From Acidobacteriota bacterium (lineage in GTDB: Bacteria > Acidobacteriota > Terriglobia > Bryobacterales > Bryobacteraceae): a stretch of 64,000 bases of DNA. The notes below the pieces were generated by a model. That model searched no databases. It was not told the DNA's origin and saw only the letters and a list, made by a program, of their open reading frames with translations. Position numbers and translations under genes: made by a program. Positions within the stretch are counted from its first letter, which is position 1, and the number at the start of each line of letters is the position of its first letter. The DNA is taken from NCBI GenBank assembly GCA_018268935.1, contig JAFDVS010000114.1, forward strand, positions 1 through 64,000, written 5' to 3'. This document shows positions 41,879 to 51,469 of the stretch, one piece after another.

Positions 41879-43042
41879 TTGTTCGGCACCGTCATCATCG
41901 GCTCCAACGCACCGCGGCTACGCTGGATGCAGGAACTGTGCCTCGAGTCGAATAAGTTGCTTCTGATTCGCACGTTTGATCGATACCTGTCCCCTGATGA
42001 AACGTTTCGCCAGTTTCGAACGCTCACCCCCACTCTCGTTCTCATTGACATGGATGATCGCGCTCTCGCTCTGGATGTGGCGAAAGCAATTCACTCCACT
42101 AGCCCGGATACAGGCATCATCGCCCTCCAAGCCAACTCCTCAGAGCATTTCGACGTTTCCGAAACAGGCATTGTCATTGCCATCCCCTTTGACGCCGAGC
42201 CTTTTCACTTGGAGCATGCCGTTAACGAAGCCGTCCACTTGGTCAAGCATTCCGTACATCCCAATCTCGTGTCGTTCCTTCCCGCCAAAGCGGGCTCAGG
42301 ATGCTCAACCGTTGTTGTGAACACTGCCATCGCGCTCAGTCGGTCATTCCACAAAAATGTTCTGGTCCTGGAAGCAGACCTCCGTTCCGGTGTGATCTCC
42401 TCAGCGCTCAGTTGCCCCCGCCGTGGCAGCATCCAACAAGCGCTTGCTTCCGCCCATGAATTGGATGCATTTCGCTGGAATCGCTTCATCTCAACCCACG
42501 CAGGGGTGGACTGGCTTCTAAGTGACCGTACGCTACCCGCTGCACCTCCGGACTGGAGCCATTACTTCGGTATCATGCAGTTCGCTTTGCCACGTTACGA
42601 TTGTGTGCTCGTTGACCTGCCCGAATTGGTCAATCCCGGCACGGCCGAGATCGTTCGTTCTTCCAGCCGTATTCATGTCGTCAATACGCAGGAAATGATG
42701 ACCCTCACTCTCGCTAACCAGAGATTCGCCGAACTGGCAAGTTGGGGCATTCCAGCCGACCGCATTGGGGTCCTGCTCAACCGGTTGGAGAATAAGCTGC
42801 CAACCCGCACAGACGTGGAACGTCTCCTCCAACAACCTGTGTCCGCCGCTTTCCCCAATGACTACGTCGGTTGTCAGGCATCGATCTCGAATGGCATCCC
42901 GATCGCCGAAGAAACACTATTGGGGATCGCTTACACCCAGTTTGCTGCGCAACTCATCGGGACTACCCCCATGCTGCCCCGAGCCAAACAGAAACTGATC
43001 TCAAAGTGGTTTCAGAATCTCTCTACTGGATACGCCCGCTAA
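41879..43042 (+). CDS. CpaE-like MinD/ParA-family ATPase
   Basis: 387 residues from a TTG start. The first ~125 residues resemble a receiver-like domain (VLIDMDDRALALDVAKAI). Then a deviant Walker A motif, PAKAGSGCSTVVVNTAIAL, typical of CpaE/TadZ proteins in which the second Lys is replaced, and a Walker B-like strand YDCVLVDLPELVNPGTAEIV. CpaE/TadZ place Tad/Flp pilus machinery at a cell site. No pilus gene is near, so the partner is unknown. Start choice is uncertain: no ATG fits and the ribosome site is weak. Confidence 0.75.
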   Translation: MFGTVIIGSNAPRLRWMQELCLESNKLLLIRTFDRYLSPDETFRQFRTLTPTLVLIDMDDRALALDVAKAIHSTSPDTGIIALQANSSEHFDVSETGIVIAIPFDAEPFHLEHAVNEAVHLVKHSVHPNLVSFLPAKAGSGCSTVVVNTAIALSRSFHKNVLVLEADLRSGVISSALSCPRRGSIQQALASAHELDAFRWNRFISTHAGVDWLLSDRTLPAAPPDWSHYFGIMQFALPRYDCVLVDLPELVNPGTAEIVRSSSRIHVVNTQEMMTLTLANQRFAELASWGIPADRIGVLLNRLENKLPTRTDVERLLQQPVSAAFPNDYVGCQASISNGIPIAEETLLGIAYTQFAAQLIGTTPMLPRAKQKLISKWFQNLSTGYAR

Positions 43043-43917
43043 AAATTATCAGCCCTCCGGTAGGCCTCAAAACATTTCATCAGTCCCGGCATGCCTGGAA
43101 CCGAGAGACCGTGTTCTCCACCCAGAATTCCCTTGTAGCCGCGAGCGTGAATGGCCTTGAAAATGTTCTGATAATTCATCTCGCCGGTGTATGGCTCCTT
43201 CCTCCCCGGTACATCACCGATCTGGAAATAGCCTATGAAGTCCCAGTACATGTTCAGGTGGTTGATAATGTTTCCCTCGGAAATCTGCTGGTGGTACATG
43301 TCGAAAAGGATCTTTACCTGTGGGTGGTTGACGCTCCCAATAATCTCTCCGGCATGTTCGCTGTGCACCACGAAGTAACCGGCATGATCAACTTTGTGGT
43401 TCAGCGGTTCCAGCACCAGCACCAACTTCGTCTTCTCCACCAATTCGGCCGCCCGTTTTAGGACATCCACGCAGTTCTGCGTCTGCTGGGCGAAGCTGAG
43501 ATGCGGCACCTGCAACCCGCTGGTGACGGTTGCGCACTCGTTCTCCATCACCCGGTGGATCTCAACAGCGCGTTTCACATCGGCAAGCAGCATGGCGTGA
43601 CCGCTTCTGTCGGGCATTGCCGTAGGACGCCACCCGCCTCGGTTCACAACAAACACACCCATGCTCATCCGCAGTTCGTCTCGCTTCTTGCGAAATGCTT
43701 CGATCTCTTTCATGGGATGCGTCGGCAGTCCGTTATATTCAAACGCCGTGAACCCGTTCTCGGCGTATACCTCCATTTGCCTGGGTACGCTCAACTCCGG
43801 TACGAGCCCGATACGAGGAGCGTAACGTAGCTTGAACCGGTGCGTCGCCTGCTGCGCTCGTAACACCGAAGAGATTAGGCTCGTCCCTGCCAGCATAGCC
43901 CGCCGATTCAATCGCAT
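43039..43917 (-). CDS. Exported hydroxypyruvate isomerase-like TIM-barrel protein
   Basis: 292 residues with a Tat-like start (MRLNRRAMLAGTSLISSVLRA). The rest is an AP-endonuclease-2/xylose-isomerase-like barrel, with metal-site elements LVLEPLNHKVDH, KILFDMYHQQ and ...ILGGEHGLS. Members include hydroxypyruvate isomerase and sugar epimerases. The export signal suggests a periplasmic sugar-acid isomerase. It converges on the ATPase gene with a 4-base stop overlap. Confidence 0.82.
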   Translation of the reverse strand: MRLNRRAMLAGTSLISSVLRAQQATHRFKLRYAPRIGLVPELSVPRQMEVYAENGFTAFEYNGLPTHPMKEIEAFRKKRDELRMSMGVFVVNRGGWRPTAMPDRSGHAMLLADVKRAVEIHRVMENECATVTSGLQVPHLSFAQQTQNCVDVLKRAAELVEKTKLVLVLEPLNHKVDHAGYFVVHSEHAGEIIGSVNHPQVKILFDMYHQQISEGNIINHLNMYWDFIGYFQIGDVPGRKEPYTGEMNYQNIFKAIHARGYKGILGGEHGLSVPGMPGLMKCFEAYRRADNF

Positions 43918-43929
43918 CGCTGTCTTCCC

Positions 43930-44640
43930 CTATTCGAATTGGCGGCGGAATTCCGCCAGTTGTTGTTCAAGACGGGAGACCGTTTCCTTCAGCACGGCCA
44001 CCTCCCCCTCCAGTTTCCCGATTCGGTCTTCACGGACGGAACTGGATGGTGCTTGCGCCTGAGGTTGTGTTGCCTCCAAATCTACCGGCCCCCCCAGCAA
44101 ATGCATGAAGCGTTGCTCCTTCTGTCCAGCGGCACGTGGGATCTTTGAAACTAGAATCTGAGGCTCGCGAATCATGAGCCGCTCCAACGTGGCCTCCACT
44201 TCATCCAAATCGGCGAAGGAGTGAATACGATCGGTGCGTACCTTTAGTTCGTTCAGCGTCTGTGGCCCCCGGAGCATCATCACGCAAAGCACGGCAATTT
44301 CGGATACTCTCAGTCCTGTCTTCTCCCCGAGCAACTCCTTGAACTTAGGCACTCGATGATCGGCGCCGCTGATCTTTGCGCACAGTCCATGTCCCTGCAA
44401 CATGACCAACACTGCGTCAACAGTAATGTCGTCGTAGTTGGTAATCGGCTCCCGGCTGGTCTTCTGATTGCACGCCGTAACCAGCGAATTCAGCGTGAGC
44501 GGATATACATCCGGCGTAAGAAACTGCTTCTCAATAAGGCAACCGAGCACCCGTAGTTCTTCCCCGCTCAAATTGGGAACCACGAAATCAGGAGTCGGTA
44601 CGGGATCCCCTGTTGGAGAACCAAAAAATACAGCGCGCAT
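43930..44640 (-). CDS. YceH-family (DUF480) protein
   Basis: 236 residues with two winged-helix-like halves: ELRVLGCLIEKQFLTPDVYP with LNSLVTACNQKTSREP, then GLRVSEIAVLCVMMLRGPQT with DEVEATLERLM. The C-terminus adds a coiled coil (KLEGEVAVLKETVSRLEQQL). Function of the family is not established. It stands one base downstream of the MFS gene and 12 bases upstream of the isomerase on the same strand, so they may share an mRNA. Confidence 0.88.
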   Translation of the reverse strand: MRAVFFGSPTGDPVPTPDFVVPNLSGEELRVLGCLIEKQFLTPDVYPLTLNSLVTACNQKTSREPITNYDDITVDAVLVMLQGHGLCAKISGADHRVPKFKELLGEKTGLRVSEIAVLCVMMLRGPQTLNELKVRTDRIHSFADLDEVEATLERLMIREPQILVSKIPRAAGQKEQRFMHLLGGPVDLEATQPQAQAPSSSVREDRIGKLEGEVAVLKETVSRLEQQLAEFRRQFE

Positions 44641-44641
44641 A

Positions 44642-45982
44642 TTACTCTCTCATTTTGGACTCTTCCGGCTCCGGCAGAAAAGAGCAGAGAATCGTCCCCA
44701 GGGCATAGGAAAATAATGCAACGATTGCAGCTGCGTTTGCTAACTTCATCGAAGGCGATGTGCCGGAGGTGTAGTTGGCCAGTGTCGTTGTTACGTAAGC
44801 TGCCGACGTCCCCAACATTCGACCTCCGACGTTAGCCGCGAAGCTCTCTCCGGTGCCTCGTAGGTGCAGAGGGTAAACGCGAGGTAGATAGTTGCCCCAA
44901 AAACTGAACTGCGCCACCGTCACTAACCCTGCAAGAAAAACCCCAATCTGCAACAGTTGAAGATTGTCCTTCGCCGGGAAATAGAACACCAGTGGGACAA
45001 TGAGCAGTCCCGGAAGTTGGAAGACCCGCAGTAGGTTCTTTCTGCTTACAATCCGAATTGCCAGGAAAGCCAGCACCACACGCCCAACCAACCCGCCAAT
45101 CTCCTGTACGCTCTGCACCTTGTTCGCCATCTGCAGGACGGCTGGTCTCGCCAGCCCGGCAGCCTCCGGCAACCCCGGTACGATGCGCGGCAGATGCTGA
45201 ATCGCTCCGAACGCAGCCCCATAGCTGCATGCGAACATCAATGCCGTCACGACCGTAGTCCTCAAATAGGCAGGTTGGAACAGTTCGCCGATGCTCGGCC
45301 GTTTCAGCGTTCCCTCCTTCTTCTTTCGCGCCCATTCCGGAGACTCCGGCAAGAAAGGCCGGATGATCATTAGCGGAATAGCGGGGATCACCCCAGCGAT
45401 CAGCGTATAGCGCCATGAAGAATGGCCCCCATAGATCGCCGGCAGAGACGCTGCATACGCTACGGCCAAAGCATTTGTGCCCGCGGCGAGCAGTCCGCCC
45501 ACCGATGAAAACGCTTGCGTATATCCCAGTACACTCTCACGTTGCTTCGGATTTGGGAAAAGCTCCGCTAACCACGCCACTGCGGCCACAAACTCCACAC
45601 AGACTCCGATGAAGGTCGTACATCGCAGAAATAGGAACATCTCCAGCGAGTTCGCATATCCGGCTGCAACGGCGGAAAACGCGTACAGAAGAATGCTCAC
45701 AACCAGCACCTTTTGGCGTCCCCACAAGTCCGTCAGATATCCGCCAATCAGCCCAAAGAACCCGCCCGCAATCGCCGGAACAAAAAACAGCAGACCCGTC
45801 CAATGGTTGTACTCCGGTGTCCCCGGCTTCAATTGCCCTAACTCCCCGAGCGCCGGCGCGACTACCAGGGGAAGAACCAGAATCGCGTATATGTCGAACG
45901 CAAAGCCCATCGATGCGACAAAGCAGATGAGCCAGTGGACCGTGGTGAGACGGATAGCCGGAGGTGCGCCAGTGTTTGCCAT
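44642..45982 (-). CDS. Major facilitator superfamily transporter
   Basis: 446 residues, about 12 membrane helices. After helix 2 it has the MFS motif GGYLTDLWGRQKVLV (GxxxDxxGRR type). Helix 1 is FVASMGFAFDIYAILVLPLV with the conserved acidic residue of the sugar/organic-acid symporter group. The substrate is not readable; the adjacent regulator has a sugar-binding domain, so a sugar or sugar acid is possible. The ATG lies 17 bases after the regulator's stop on the same strand. Confidence 0.88.
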   Translation of the reverse strand: MANTGAPPAIRLTTVHWLICFVASMGFAFDIYAILVLPLVVAPALGELGQLKPGTPEYNHWTGLLFFVPAIAGGFFGLIGGYLTDLWGRQKVLVVSILLYAFSAVAAGYANSLEMFLFLRCTTFIGVCVEFVAAVAWLAELFPNPKQRESVLGYTQAFSSVGGLLAAGTNALAVAYAASLPAIYGGHSSWRYTLIAGVIPAIPLMIIRPFLPESPEWARKKKEGTLKRPSIGELFQPAYLRTTVVTALMFACSYGAAFGAIQHLPRIVPGLPEAAGLARPAVLQMANKVQSVQEIGGLVGRVVLAFLAIRIVSRKNLLRVFQLPGLLIVPLVFYFPAKDNLQLLQIGVFLAGLVTVAQFSFWGNYLPRVYPLHLRGTGESFAANVGGRMLGTSAAYVTTTLANYTSGTSPSMKLANAAAIVALFSYALGTILCSFLPEPEESKMRE

Positions 45983-45999
45983 AGAGGTAATGGTTCAGT

Positions 46000-47097
46000 T
46001 TATCCAACTCGGGGATCTTTCGGATAAAGGCGGTCAACGTTCGCCGACGTTACCAACCGGTGCTTCGTATACAAAGCTGGCGGCAGCGGCAACTTCTTGA
46101 GCAGACCTAATGCCAGCCGTAGGAGTGCCTCGCCGTATCGCTCAGGAAAGTATGCGACAGACCCGATGAGTTGTGTCTTCCGTCGCCGCAGTTCACTACG
46201 TGCATCCAATGTTGCTCCCTGACCCGCAACCGCGCATCGTTCCAGTTGTCCCCCGCGCCGAAACGCTTCCAGCGCCCCCAGTGCGTTTGGGTCATTCATC
46301 GCCAGGACGAGAACCCGCTCATTTCGTTTTCCCTTCTGATGTCTCCTCACCGCCTCAAAGCCTCCGTCAAATGTGTTCGCTCCGTCCAGATGGAAAACCC
46401 TTCGTTCGTCCACTTGCCCGATCACCTCTTCAAGGCCGGCCAACGCCCCGGTCATCCTTGCCTGCAGCAGCGGACCACCGGCCGGCAATCCGATGAGGAT
46501 CACCTGCCCGAAATCCCCCCGCCAATTGGTTTGTGCCCAGCGCCCTAATGCGCGGCCTGCGATTCGCCCCGCCGCATAGTTGTCCGCTCCGAAATACGTT
46601 GCTCCCGGTGTCGGTAAGTCAACAGAGATCAGAGGAATTCGCGCCTGTTGAAACTGCGACGCAAGCGCCTGGGCCACATTCTCGAATGTCTGAAAATCAA
46701 TGGCCACATCCACTCGTTCCTCGATCATCCGCTCTGCATTGCCGCGAGTCAACGCGGGATCGTACCGGTTGTCGTACACAATAAGTTCAACATCCAATGC
46801 CGTCGCCGCGCGCCGCACACTTTCCGTTACCTCATGTGCGAAGAGCGAGTCCTCCGTTTGCGATGCATACCCGATGCGTAGCCGCCGGCGCGACTGGATG
46901 CGGATCAACGAGCGATATCCCAGTTTCGGCACGCGCTCGACAAAGCCCGCCGCTTCAAGCGTCAACAGGAGCCTTGACGCTGTAGCCTTGGGAAGCCGCG
47001 TTCGGTCAGCCAGGTCCTGCACACGCAAGATATCGCCTGGCTCGGAAAAGGCTCGCAGCAGCTCACAGGCCCGCAATACGGTTTCTGAGGCGTTCAT
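46000..47097 (-). CDS. Chimeric transcription regulator: IclR-type HTH plus periplasmic-binding-protein domain
   Basis: 365 residues. Residues 1-60 are an IclR-like winged helix (ASETVLRACELLRAFSEP; LADRTRLPKATASRLLLTLE). From about residue 70 the chain is a type I periplasmic sugar-binding fold as in LacI and ribose-binding proteins (RRLRIGYASQTEDSLFAHEV; MIEERVDVAIDFQTFE; YFGADNYAAGRIAGRALG; VLAMNDPNALGALEAF). So an IclR DNA reader with a LacI-type sensor. The usual IclR sensor is absent. The gene probably controls itself and the divergent cytochrome gene via the palindrome at 47101-47128, and also the MFS gene downstream. Confidence 0.82.
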   Translation of the reverse strand: MNASETVLRACELLRAFSEPGDILRVQDLADRTRLPKATASRLLLTLEAAGFVERVPKLGYRSLIRIQSRRRLRIGYASQTEDSLFAHEVTESVRRAATALDVELIVYDNRYDPALTRGNAERMIEERVDVAIDFQTFENVAQALASQFQQARIPLISVDLPTPGATYFGADNYAAGRIAGRALGRWAQTNWRGDFGQVILIGLPAGGPLLQARMTGALAGLEEVIGQVDERRVFHLDGANTFDGGFEAVRRHQKGKRNERVLVLAMNDPNALGALEAFRRGGQLERCAVAGQGATLDARSELRRRKTQLIGSVAYFPERYGEALLRLALGLLKKLPLPPALYTKHRLVTSANVDRLYPKDPRVG

Positions 47098-47100
47098 TGT

Positions 47101-47128
47101 GTCTCATTATATGAGACGAAATTGTCTC
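47101..47128. promoter_or_regulatory. Overlapping GTCTC/GAGAC operator palindromes over the regulator -10 box
   Basis: GTCTCAT-TAT-ATGAGAC at 47101-47117 is a perfect inverted repeat with 7-base arms. Its right arm pairs again with GTCTC at 47124-47128 (GAGAC, 6 bases, GTCTC). On the minus strand the first palindrome contains TATAAT (47106-47111), 8 bases before the regulator ATG. A bound regulator would cover this -10 box, which implies autorepression, and would also sit upstream of the divergent gene. The sites are seen directly; the binding is inferred. Confidence 0.75.
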
Positions 47129-47153
47129 GCCTCCGTGCATACCATGGAAGAAC

Positions 47154-49655
47154 ATGCGTTACATCGTTTTCCTTCTGACGATGAGCGCGGCCTGGGCCCA
47201 ATCCCCTGTCGATTTCGGCAAACAGGTGGAGCCGCTGCTGCGTTCGAAATGCCAAGCCTGCCATGGTGCCGCGCAACAGATCAGCGGCTTACGGCTGGAC
47301 AACAAACAGGCGGCAATGGCTGGCGGCTATGCCGGTCCCGCCATTGTTCCGGGAAAGAGCGATCAATCGAAGCTGATGGACCGGCTGGTCGGAGCCAAGG
47401 GCTTAATGCGAATGCCTCCTGGCAATCCGCTGACCACTGTCGAGATCGCCACCATCCGGTCCTGGATCGACCAGGGCGCAGTTTGGCCTGAATCTGCCCA
47501 AACCTCCGCTAATCCAACGCGGCGGTCAAGCTCTCACTGGGCATTTCAACCCGTTCGATCACCTGCACCGCCAACCCCCAAACGATCTTCTTGGGTTCGC
47601 AATTCCATCGATTCCTTCGTCCTTGCCAAGCTTGAATCCGAAGGTGTTGCTCCCAGCCCGGAAGCCTCGCGGCGAACTCTCCTAAGGCGTGTTTCGCTCG
47701 ACCTCACTGGGCTGCTTCCCACGCCCGGCGAAATGCAGGATTTCCTTTCCGACCAGCGTCCTGACGCATACGAACGCTTGGTCGATCGCTTGCTCGATTC
47801 CCCGCATTACGGGGAGCGGTGGGCGCGCCCGTGGCTCGACCGGGCTCGCTACGCCGACAGTGACGGCTACGAAAAGGATTGGATGCGTCCCTACGCTTGG
47901 CGCTACCGCCATTGGGTCATTGAAGCCCTCAATCGCGATATGCCGTTCGACAAGTTCACTCGCGATCAACTCGCTGGCGATTTGATTCCGGGCGCCGGCG
48001 TTGAACAAAAAGTGGCCACCGGCTTCCTCCGAATGACGATGACAAACAGGGAAGGCGGCGTGGACAACAAGCAGTTCCAGTTCGAAAACACCGTCGACCG
48101 CGTCGTCACCCTCGGAGCCACCTGGATGGGGCTCACCCTGGGGTGTACCCAGTGCCACGATCACAAATACGACCCAATCTCCCAGAAGGATTTCTACCAG
48201 CTTTACGCGTTCTTCGACCATGTCGACGAGGTGGAAGACGATGCCCCAATGCCCGGCGAACTGGGACCTTACATCGCCACGAAAGACGCCTACCGGGCCA
48301 AACGCGAGGAATTGCTCAAGGAGTACCGGGTCGCCGACCTTCAGTCCATCTGGGAGAAGGAACTCTTACAGGCCGGAGACCACCCGGGAGAGCGTACAGA
48401 CTGGGATTTGGCGTGGAGCGTCCTCATCACACTCACCGAAGGGGGAGATGGCGAGAAGATCCTCCGCACTCCTGTCGCAAAGCGCTCCGCAAGGGAGCGT
48501 GATATTCTCACCGACCACTTCATTCGCAACTACCACTTCGCCGTTGGTCAGAAGCCATACAACGAGGTGAAGTTCAAAGAACTGGATGAAAAGCTGCGGA
48601 AGCTGAAGGATGATTTTCCTCAATTGACTCAGGCGATGGTGGTCACCGAGCCACCCGGCGCGAAGCCCTCCTACCTGCGTGTTCGCGGCGATTTCCGCTC
48701 TCTAGGCATCGCCGTCAAACCCGAGGTGCCCTCTGTCCTGCCTCCTCTTCGTTCGACAAAGGCATCGCGGCTTGATCTAGCCGATTGGCTCACTTCCAAC
48801 GACAATCCACTCACCAGCCGTGTCACCGTGAATTGGGTTTGGGCCGAACTCTTTGGCCGCGGCTTGGTGAAGACCGTCGACGACTTTGGGACACGTGGAG
48901 AAAGCCCCACACATCCGGAACTACTGGACTATCTCGCCCGTCGCTTCATGGATAACGGCTGGAGCATGAAACAAATCGTCAGGGAAATTGTGCTTTCCAA
49001 CTCCTACCGTCAAGCATCCACTGTTCGCCAAGACCTGAAAGACCGCGATCCGGATAACGCTCTCATTGCTCGCCAGGCGCGCTTGCGGCTCCCAGCCGAA
49101 CTGATCCGCGACGCAGCCCTTCGCGCGAGCGGCCTCATCTCATTGGAAGTGGGCGGCAAGAGCATGCGTCCTCCCATACCGGATGGAGTCATGGAACTAG
49201 GGTACGGAAATCGTTGGGGTGTAGCTTGGCCCGTCAGCAAAGGGAGCGAAAAGTATCGCCGCGGTTTGTATGTCCACTTTCAGCGCAGCACACCCTACCC
49301 CATGCTGATGAACTTCGATGCCCCGAAATCGAACGTCGCCCAATGCAAAAGAGAGCGCTCGAACAGCCCTCTGCAGGCCCTCAATCTGCTCAATGACCCC
49401 GTGTTCCATGAATCAGCGCAAGGCCTCGGATATCTGGCCATGAACGCCGGTTCTGACTGGGACAAACGCCTCGAAACCGCTTTCCTCCACACCTTGTCCC
49501 GCCTGCCAGGCGATACCGAAAAACAGAAGCTCGAACGTTATTTCGCTTCACAAAAACAACTGTTGGCGAAAGAGGGTGTCGCCGATGAAAGTGCCGCCTG
49601 GACCGCTCTCGCCAGCGTCCTGCTCAATTTGGATGAATTCTTGACCCGGGAGTAG
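47154..49655 (+). CDS. PSD1 / planctomycete-type cytochrome protein (DUF1549 + DUF1553)
   Basis: 833 residues with a signal peptide (MRYIVFLLTMSAAWAQ). One cytochrome-type heme site CQACHG near residue 33 begins a PSCyt1 domain. DUF1549 follows (LRRVSLDLTGLLPTPGEMQD; HYGERWARPWLDRARYADSD), and DUF1553 closes (TSRVTVNWVWAELFGRGLV; ESPTHPELLDYLARRFMDNG). Function of this secreted family is not established, though it is often found near polysaccharide or sulfatase loci. Six bases before the DUF1501 gene, its standard partner. Divergent from the chimeric regulator, whose operator overlaps its promoter region. Confidence 0.92.
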   Translation: MRYIVFLLTMSAAWAQSPVDFGKQVEPLLRSKCQACHGAAQQISGLRLDNKQAAMAGGYAGPAIVPGKSDQSKLMDRLVGAKGLMRMPPGNPLTTVEIATIRSWIDQGAVWPESAQTSANPTRRSSSHWAFQPVRSPAPPTPKRSSWVRNSIDSFVLAKLESEGVAPSPEASRRTLLRRVSLDLTGLLPTPGEMQDFLSDQRPDAYERLVDRLLDSPHYGERWARPWLDRARYADSDGYEKDWMRPYAWRYRHWVIEALNRDMPFDKFTRDQLAGDLIPGAGVEQKVATGFLRMTMTNREGGVDNKQFQFENTVDRVVTLGATWMGLTLGCTQCHDHKYDPISQKDFYQLYAFFDHVDEVEDDAPMPGELGPYIATKDAYRAKREELLKEYRVADLQSIWEKELLQAGDHPGERTDWDLAWSVLITLTEGGDGEKILRTPVAKRSARERDILTDHFIRNYHFAVGQKPYNEVKFKELDEKLRKLKDDFPQLTQAMVVTEPPGAKPSYLRVRGDFRSLGIAVKPEVPSVLPPLRSTKASRLDLADWLTSNDNPLTSRVTVNWVWAELFGRGLVKTVDDFGTRGESPTHPELLDYLARRFMDNGWSMKQIVREIVLSNSYRQASTVRQDLKDRDPDNALIARQARLRLPAELIRDAALRASGLISLEVGGKSMRPPIPDGVMELGYGNRWGVAWPVSKGSEKYRRGLYVHFQRSTPYPMLMNFDAPKSNVAQCKRERSNSPLQALNLLNDPVFHESAQGLGYLAMNAGSDWDKRLETAFLHTLSRLPGDTEKQKLERYFASQKQLLAKEGVADESAAWTALASVLLNLDEFLTRE

Positions 49656-49660
49656 AACCC

Positions 49661-51091
49661 ATGTCTCGTTTCGATTTGAACGCTGTCCACCTACGTCGAA
49701 CGTTCCTCCGGGATTGCGCCGGTGGTATTGGCGCCATCGCTCTTGCTCACCTGCTGGGTCTGGAAGGACGCTCCGCGGAACCGGAGCACCCGCTCTCCCC
49801 CAAAAAGCCCCACTTCCCCGCCAAGGCCAAAAACGTCATTTTCCTCTTCATGGAGGGTGCTCCCAGCCAGATGGATCTCTTTGATCCAAAGCCGGAACTT
49901 ACCAAATGGCACGGCAAGCCCTTGCCCTCGGAAATGACAAAGGACCTTAAACTTGCTTTCATCAAGCCCACCGCCAAGGTTCTCGGCAGTGCATCCACCT
50001 TCAAAAAATACGGCCAGTCCGGTATGGAACTCTCAGATCTCCTTCCCCACCTCGGCTCCGTATCCGACGACATTTGCCTCGTCCGTTCCATGTACAGTGA
50101 AGCTTTCAACCACCATCCCGGACAACTGTTCCTGTTCACCGGCTCGATGGTTGGTGGACGCCCCACCATGGGTTCGTGGGTCAACTACGGTCTCGGCAGC
50201 GAGTCTCAGAACCTGCCCGGCTTCGTCGTGCTGTCCTCTGGTGTAGGAACCAGCGCCGGCTCCGACAATTGGTCCAGTGGGTTCCTTCCCTCCACCTATG
50301 CCGGAACTCTATTCCGGAGCCAAGGCGACCCAATCCTTTATCTGTCAAACCCTCAGGGCATCAGCCGTGAATCGCAACGCCTCCGTCTTGACGCCCTCAA
50401 AGAACTAAACGAAGAGCACCTCAAACAAACCGGTGATGCGGAGATCGCCTCTCGCGTCCACAGCTACGAGCTCGCCTACCGCATGCAATCCTCAGCGCCG
50501 GAATTGCTCGACTTCTCCAAAGAGTCGAAAGAAACCCTCGCCATGTATGGCGTGGATCAGAAGGAAACCAAGGCCTTCAGCACGAACTGTCTCCTCGCCC
50601 GGCGCCTCGTCGAGCGCGGCACGCGGTTTGTTATGTTGATGCATGCCAGTTGGGATCATCACAGCAACATTGTCAAGGGACTGCAGTCCCAAACGAAGGC
50701 GACCGATCAGGGCGCCGCAGCGTTGATTCGCGATCTCAAACAGCGCGGGATGTTGGACGATACTCTTGTTATCTGGGGTGGCGAGTTTGGCCGCACACCC
50801 ATGTCCGAATTGCGGCGCCCTGACGATCCAACCAACATCGGCCGGGATCATCACCCCAACGGCTACAGCATGTGGCTGGCTGGAGGGGGCATTAAAGGTG
50901 GACAGGTCATCGGACGCACGGACGATCTTGCCCTCACCATAGCGGAGGACAAAGTCCACGTTCACGATCTCCAGGCAACCGTCATGCATTGTCTCGGTAT
51001 CGATCACACTAAACTCACCTACCGCTTTCGAGGCCGCGACTTCCGGCTAACCGATGTACATGGCGAAGTGGTGAAAAAGCTGCTCGTCTGA
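49661..51091 (+). CDS. DUF1501 family exported protein
   Basis: 476 residues, beginning with a Tat-like stretch (HLRRTFLRDCAGGIGAIALA). The alkaline-phosphatase-like fold of DUF1501 is visible: KNVIFLFMEGAPSQMDLFDP, EAFNHHPGQLFLFTGSM, LVIWGGEFGRTPMSE and DHHPNGYSMWLAGGGIKGG. It almost always accompanies a DUF1549/DUF1553 protein, as here. Substrate unknown. Confidence 0.92.
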   Translation: MSRFDLNAVHLRRTFLRDCAGGIGAIALAHLLGLEGRSAEPEHPLSPKKPHFPAKAKNVIFLFMEGAPSQMDLFDPKPELTKWHGKPLPSEMTKDLKLAFIKPTAKVLGSASTFKKYGQSGMELSDLLPHLGSVSDDICLVRSMYSEAFNHHPGQLFLFTGSMVGGRPTMGSWVNYGLGSESQNLPGFVVLSSGVGTSAGSDNWSSGFLPSTYAGTLFRSQGDPILYLSNPQGISRESQRLRLDALKELNEEHLKQTGDAEIASRVHSYELAYRMQSSAPELLDFSKESKETLAMYGVDQKETKAFSTNCLLARRLVERGTRFVMLMHASWDHHSNIVKGLQSQTKATDQGAAALIRDLKQRGMLDDTLVIWGGEFGRTPMSELRRPDDPTNIGRDHHPNGYSMWLAGGGIKGGQVIGRTDDLALTIAEDKVHVHDLQATVMHCLGIDHTKLTYRFRGRDFRLTDVHGEVVKKLLV

Positions 51092-51097
51092 CCGCAA

Positions 51098-51469
51098 CTA
51101 CTCCAGGGCGTCCATGATACCGGCCAAGACTCCAAACGCTCCGAAGGCGATGGCCAACCACATCATCCAGTTCACAAAGTGAGGATTCTGCTTCCCGTAC
51201 CGTATCTGCCATGCGCCCGTAAGAATCGACAAAAGCCCGAATCCCACCACGACACCAAATACACCAAGGGTGAACGCCTTCATCCCAACTCCTCCGGTGA
51301 AGTGCGTCTTCGCATCGGGATCATCGGAGTGAATCATGATCCCGATCACCATTACGGCAATCCAGCCCATGAACAAGGTCAGGAACGAGCCCAGTGCGAC
51401 TAGAATCCACCCTCGTCGCCGAATCTGCTTTGGTGTCAACGGACGCCAATTAGCTCGTGGCTGCATCAT
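51098..51469 (-). CDS. Three-helix membrane protein (123 aa)
   Basis: Predicted membrane helices at about residues 20-43, 66-87 and 97-118, after a basic, cytoplasmic N-terminus (MMQPRANWRPLTPKQIRRR). Family not recognised. Its start overlaps the stop of the upstream Nudix-like gene by 20 bases. Convergent with DUF1501. Confidence 0.65.
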   Translation of the reverse strand: MMQPRANWRPLTPKQIRRRGWILVALGSFLTLFMGWIAVMVIGIMIHSDDPDAKTHFTGGVGMKAFTLGVFGVVVGFGLLSILTGAWQIRYGKQNPHFVNWMMWLAIAFGAFGVLAGIMDALE

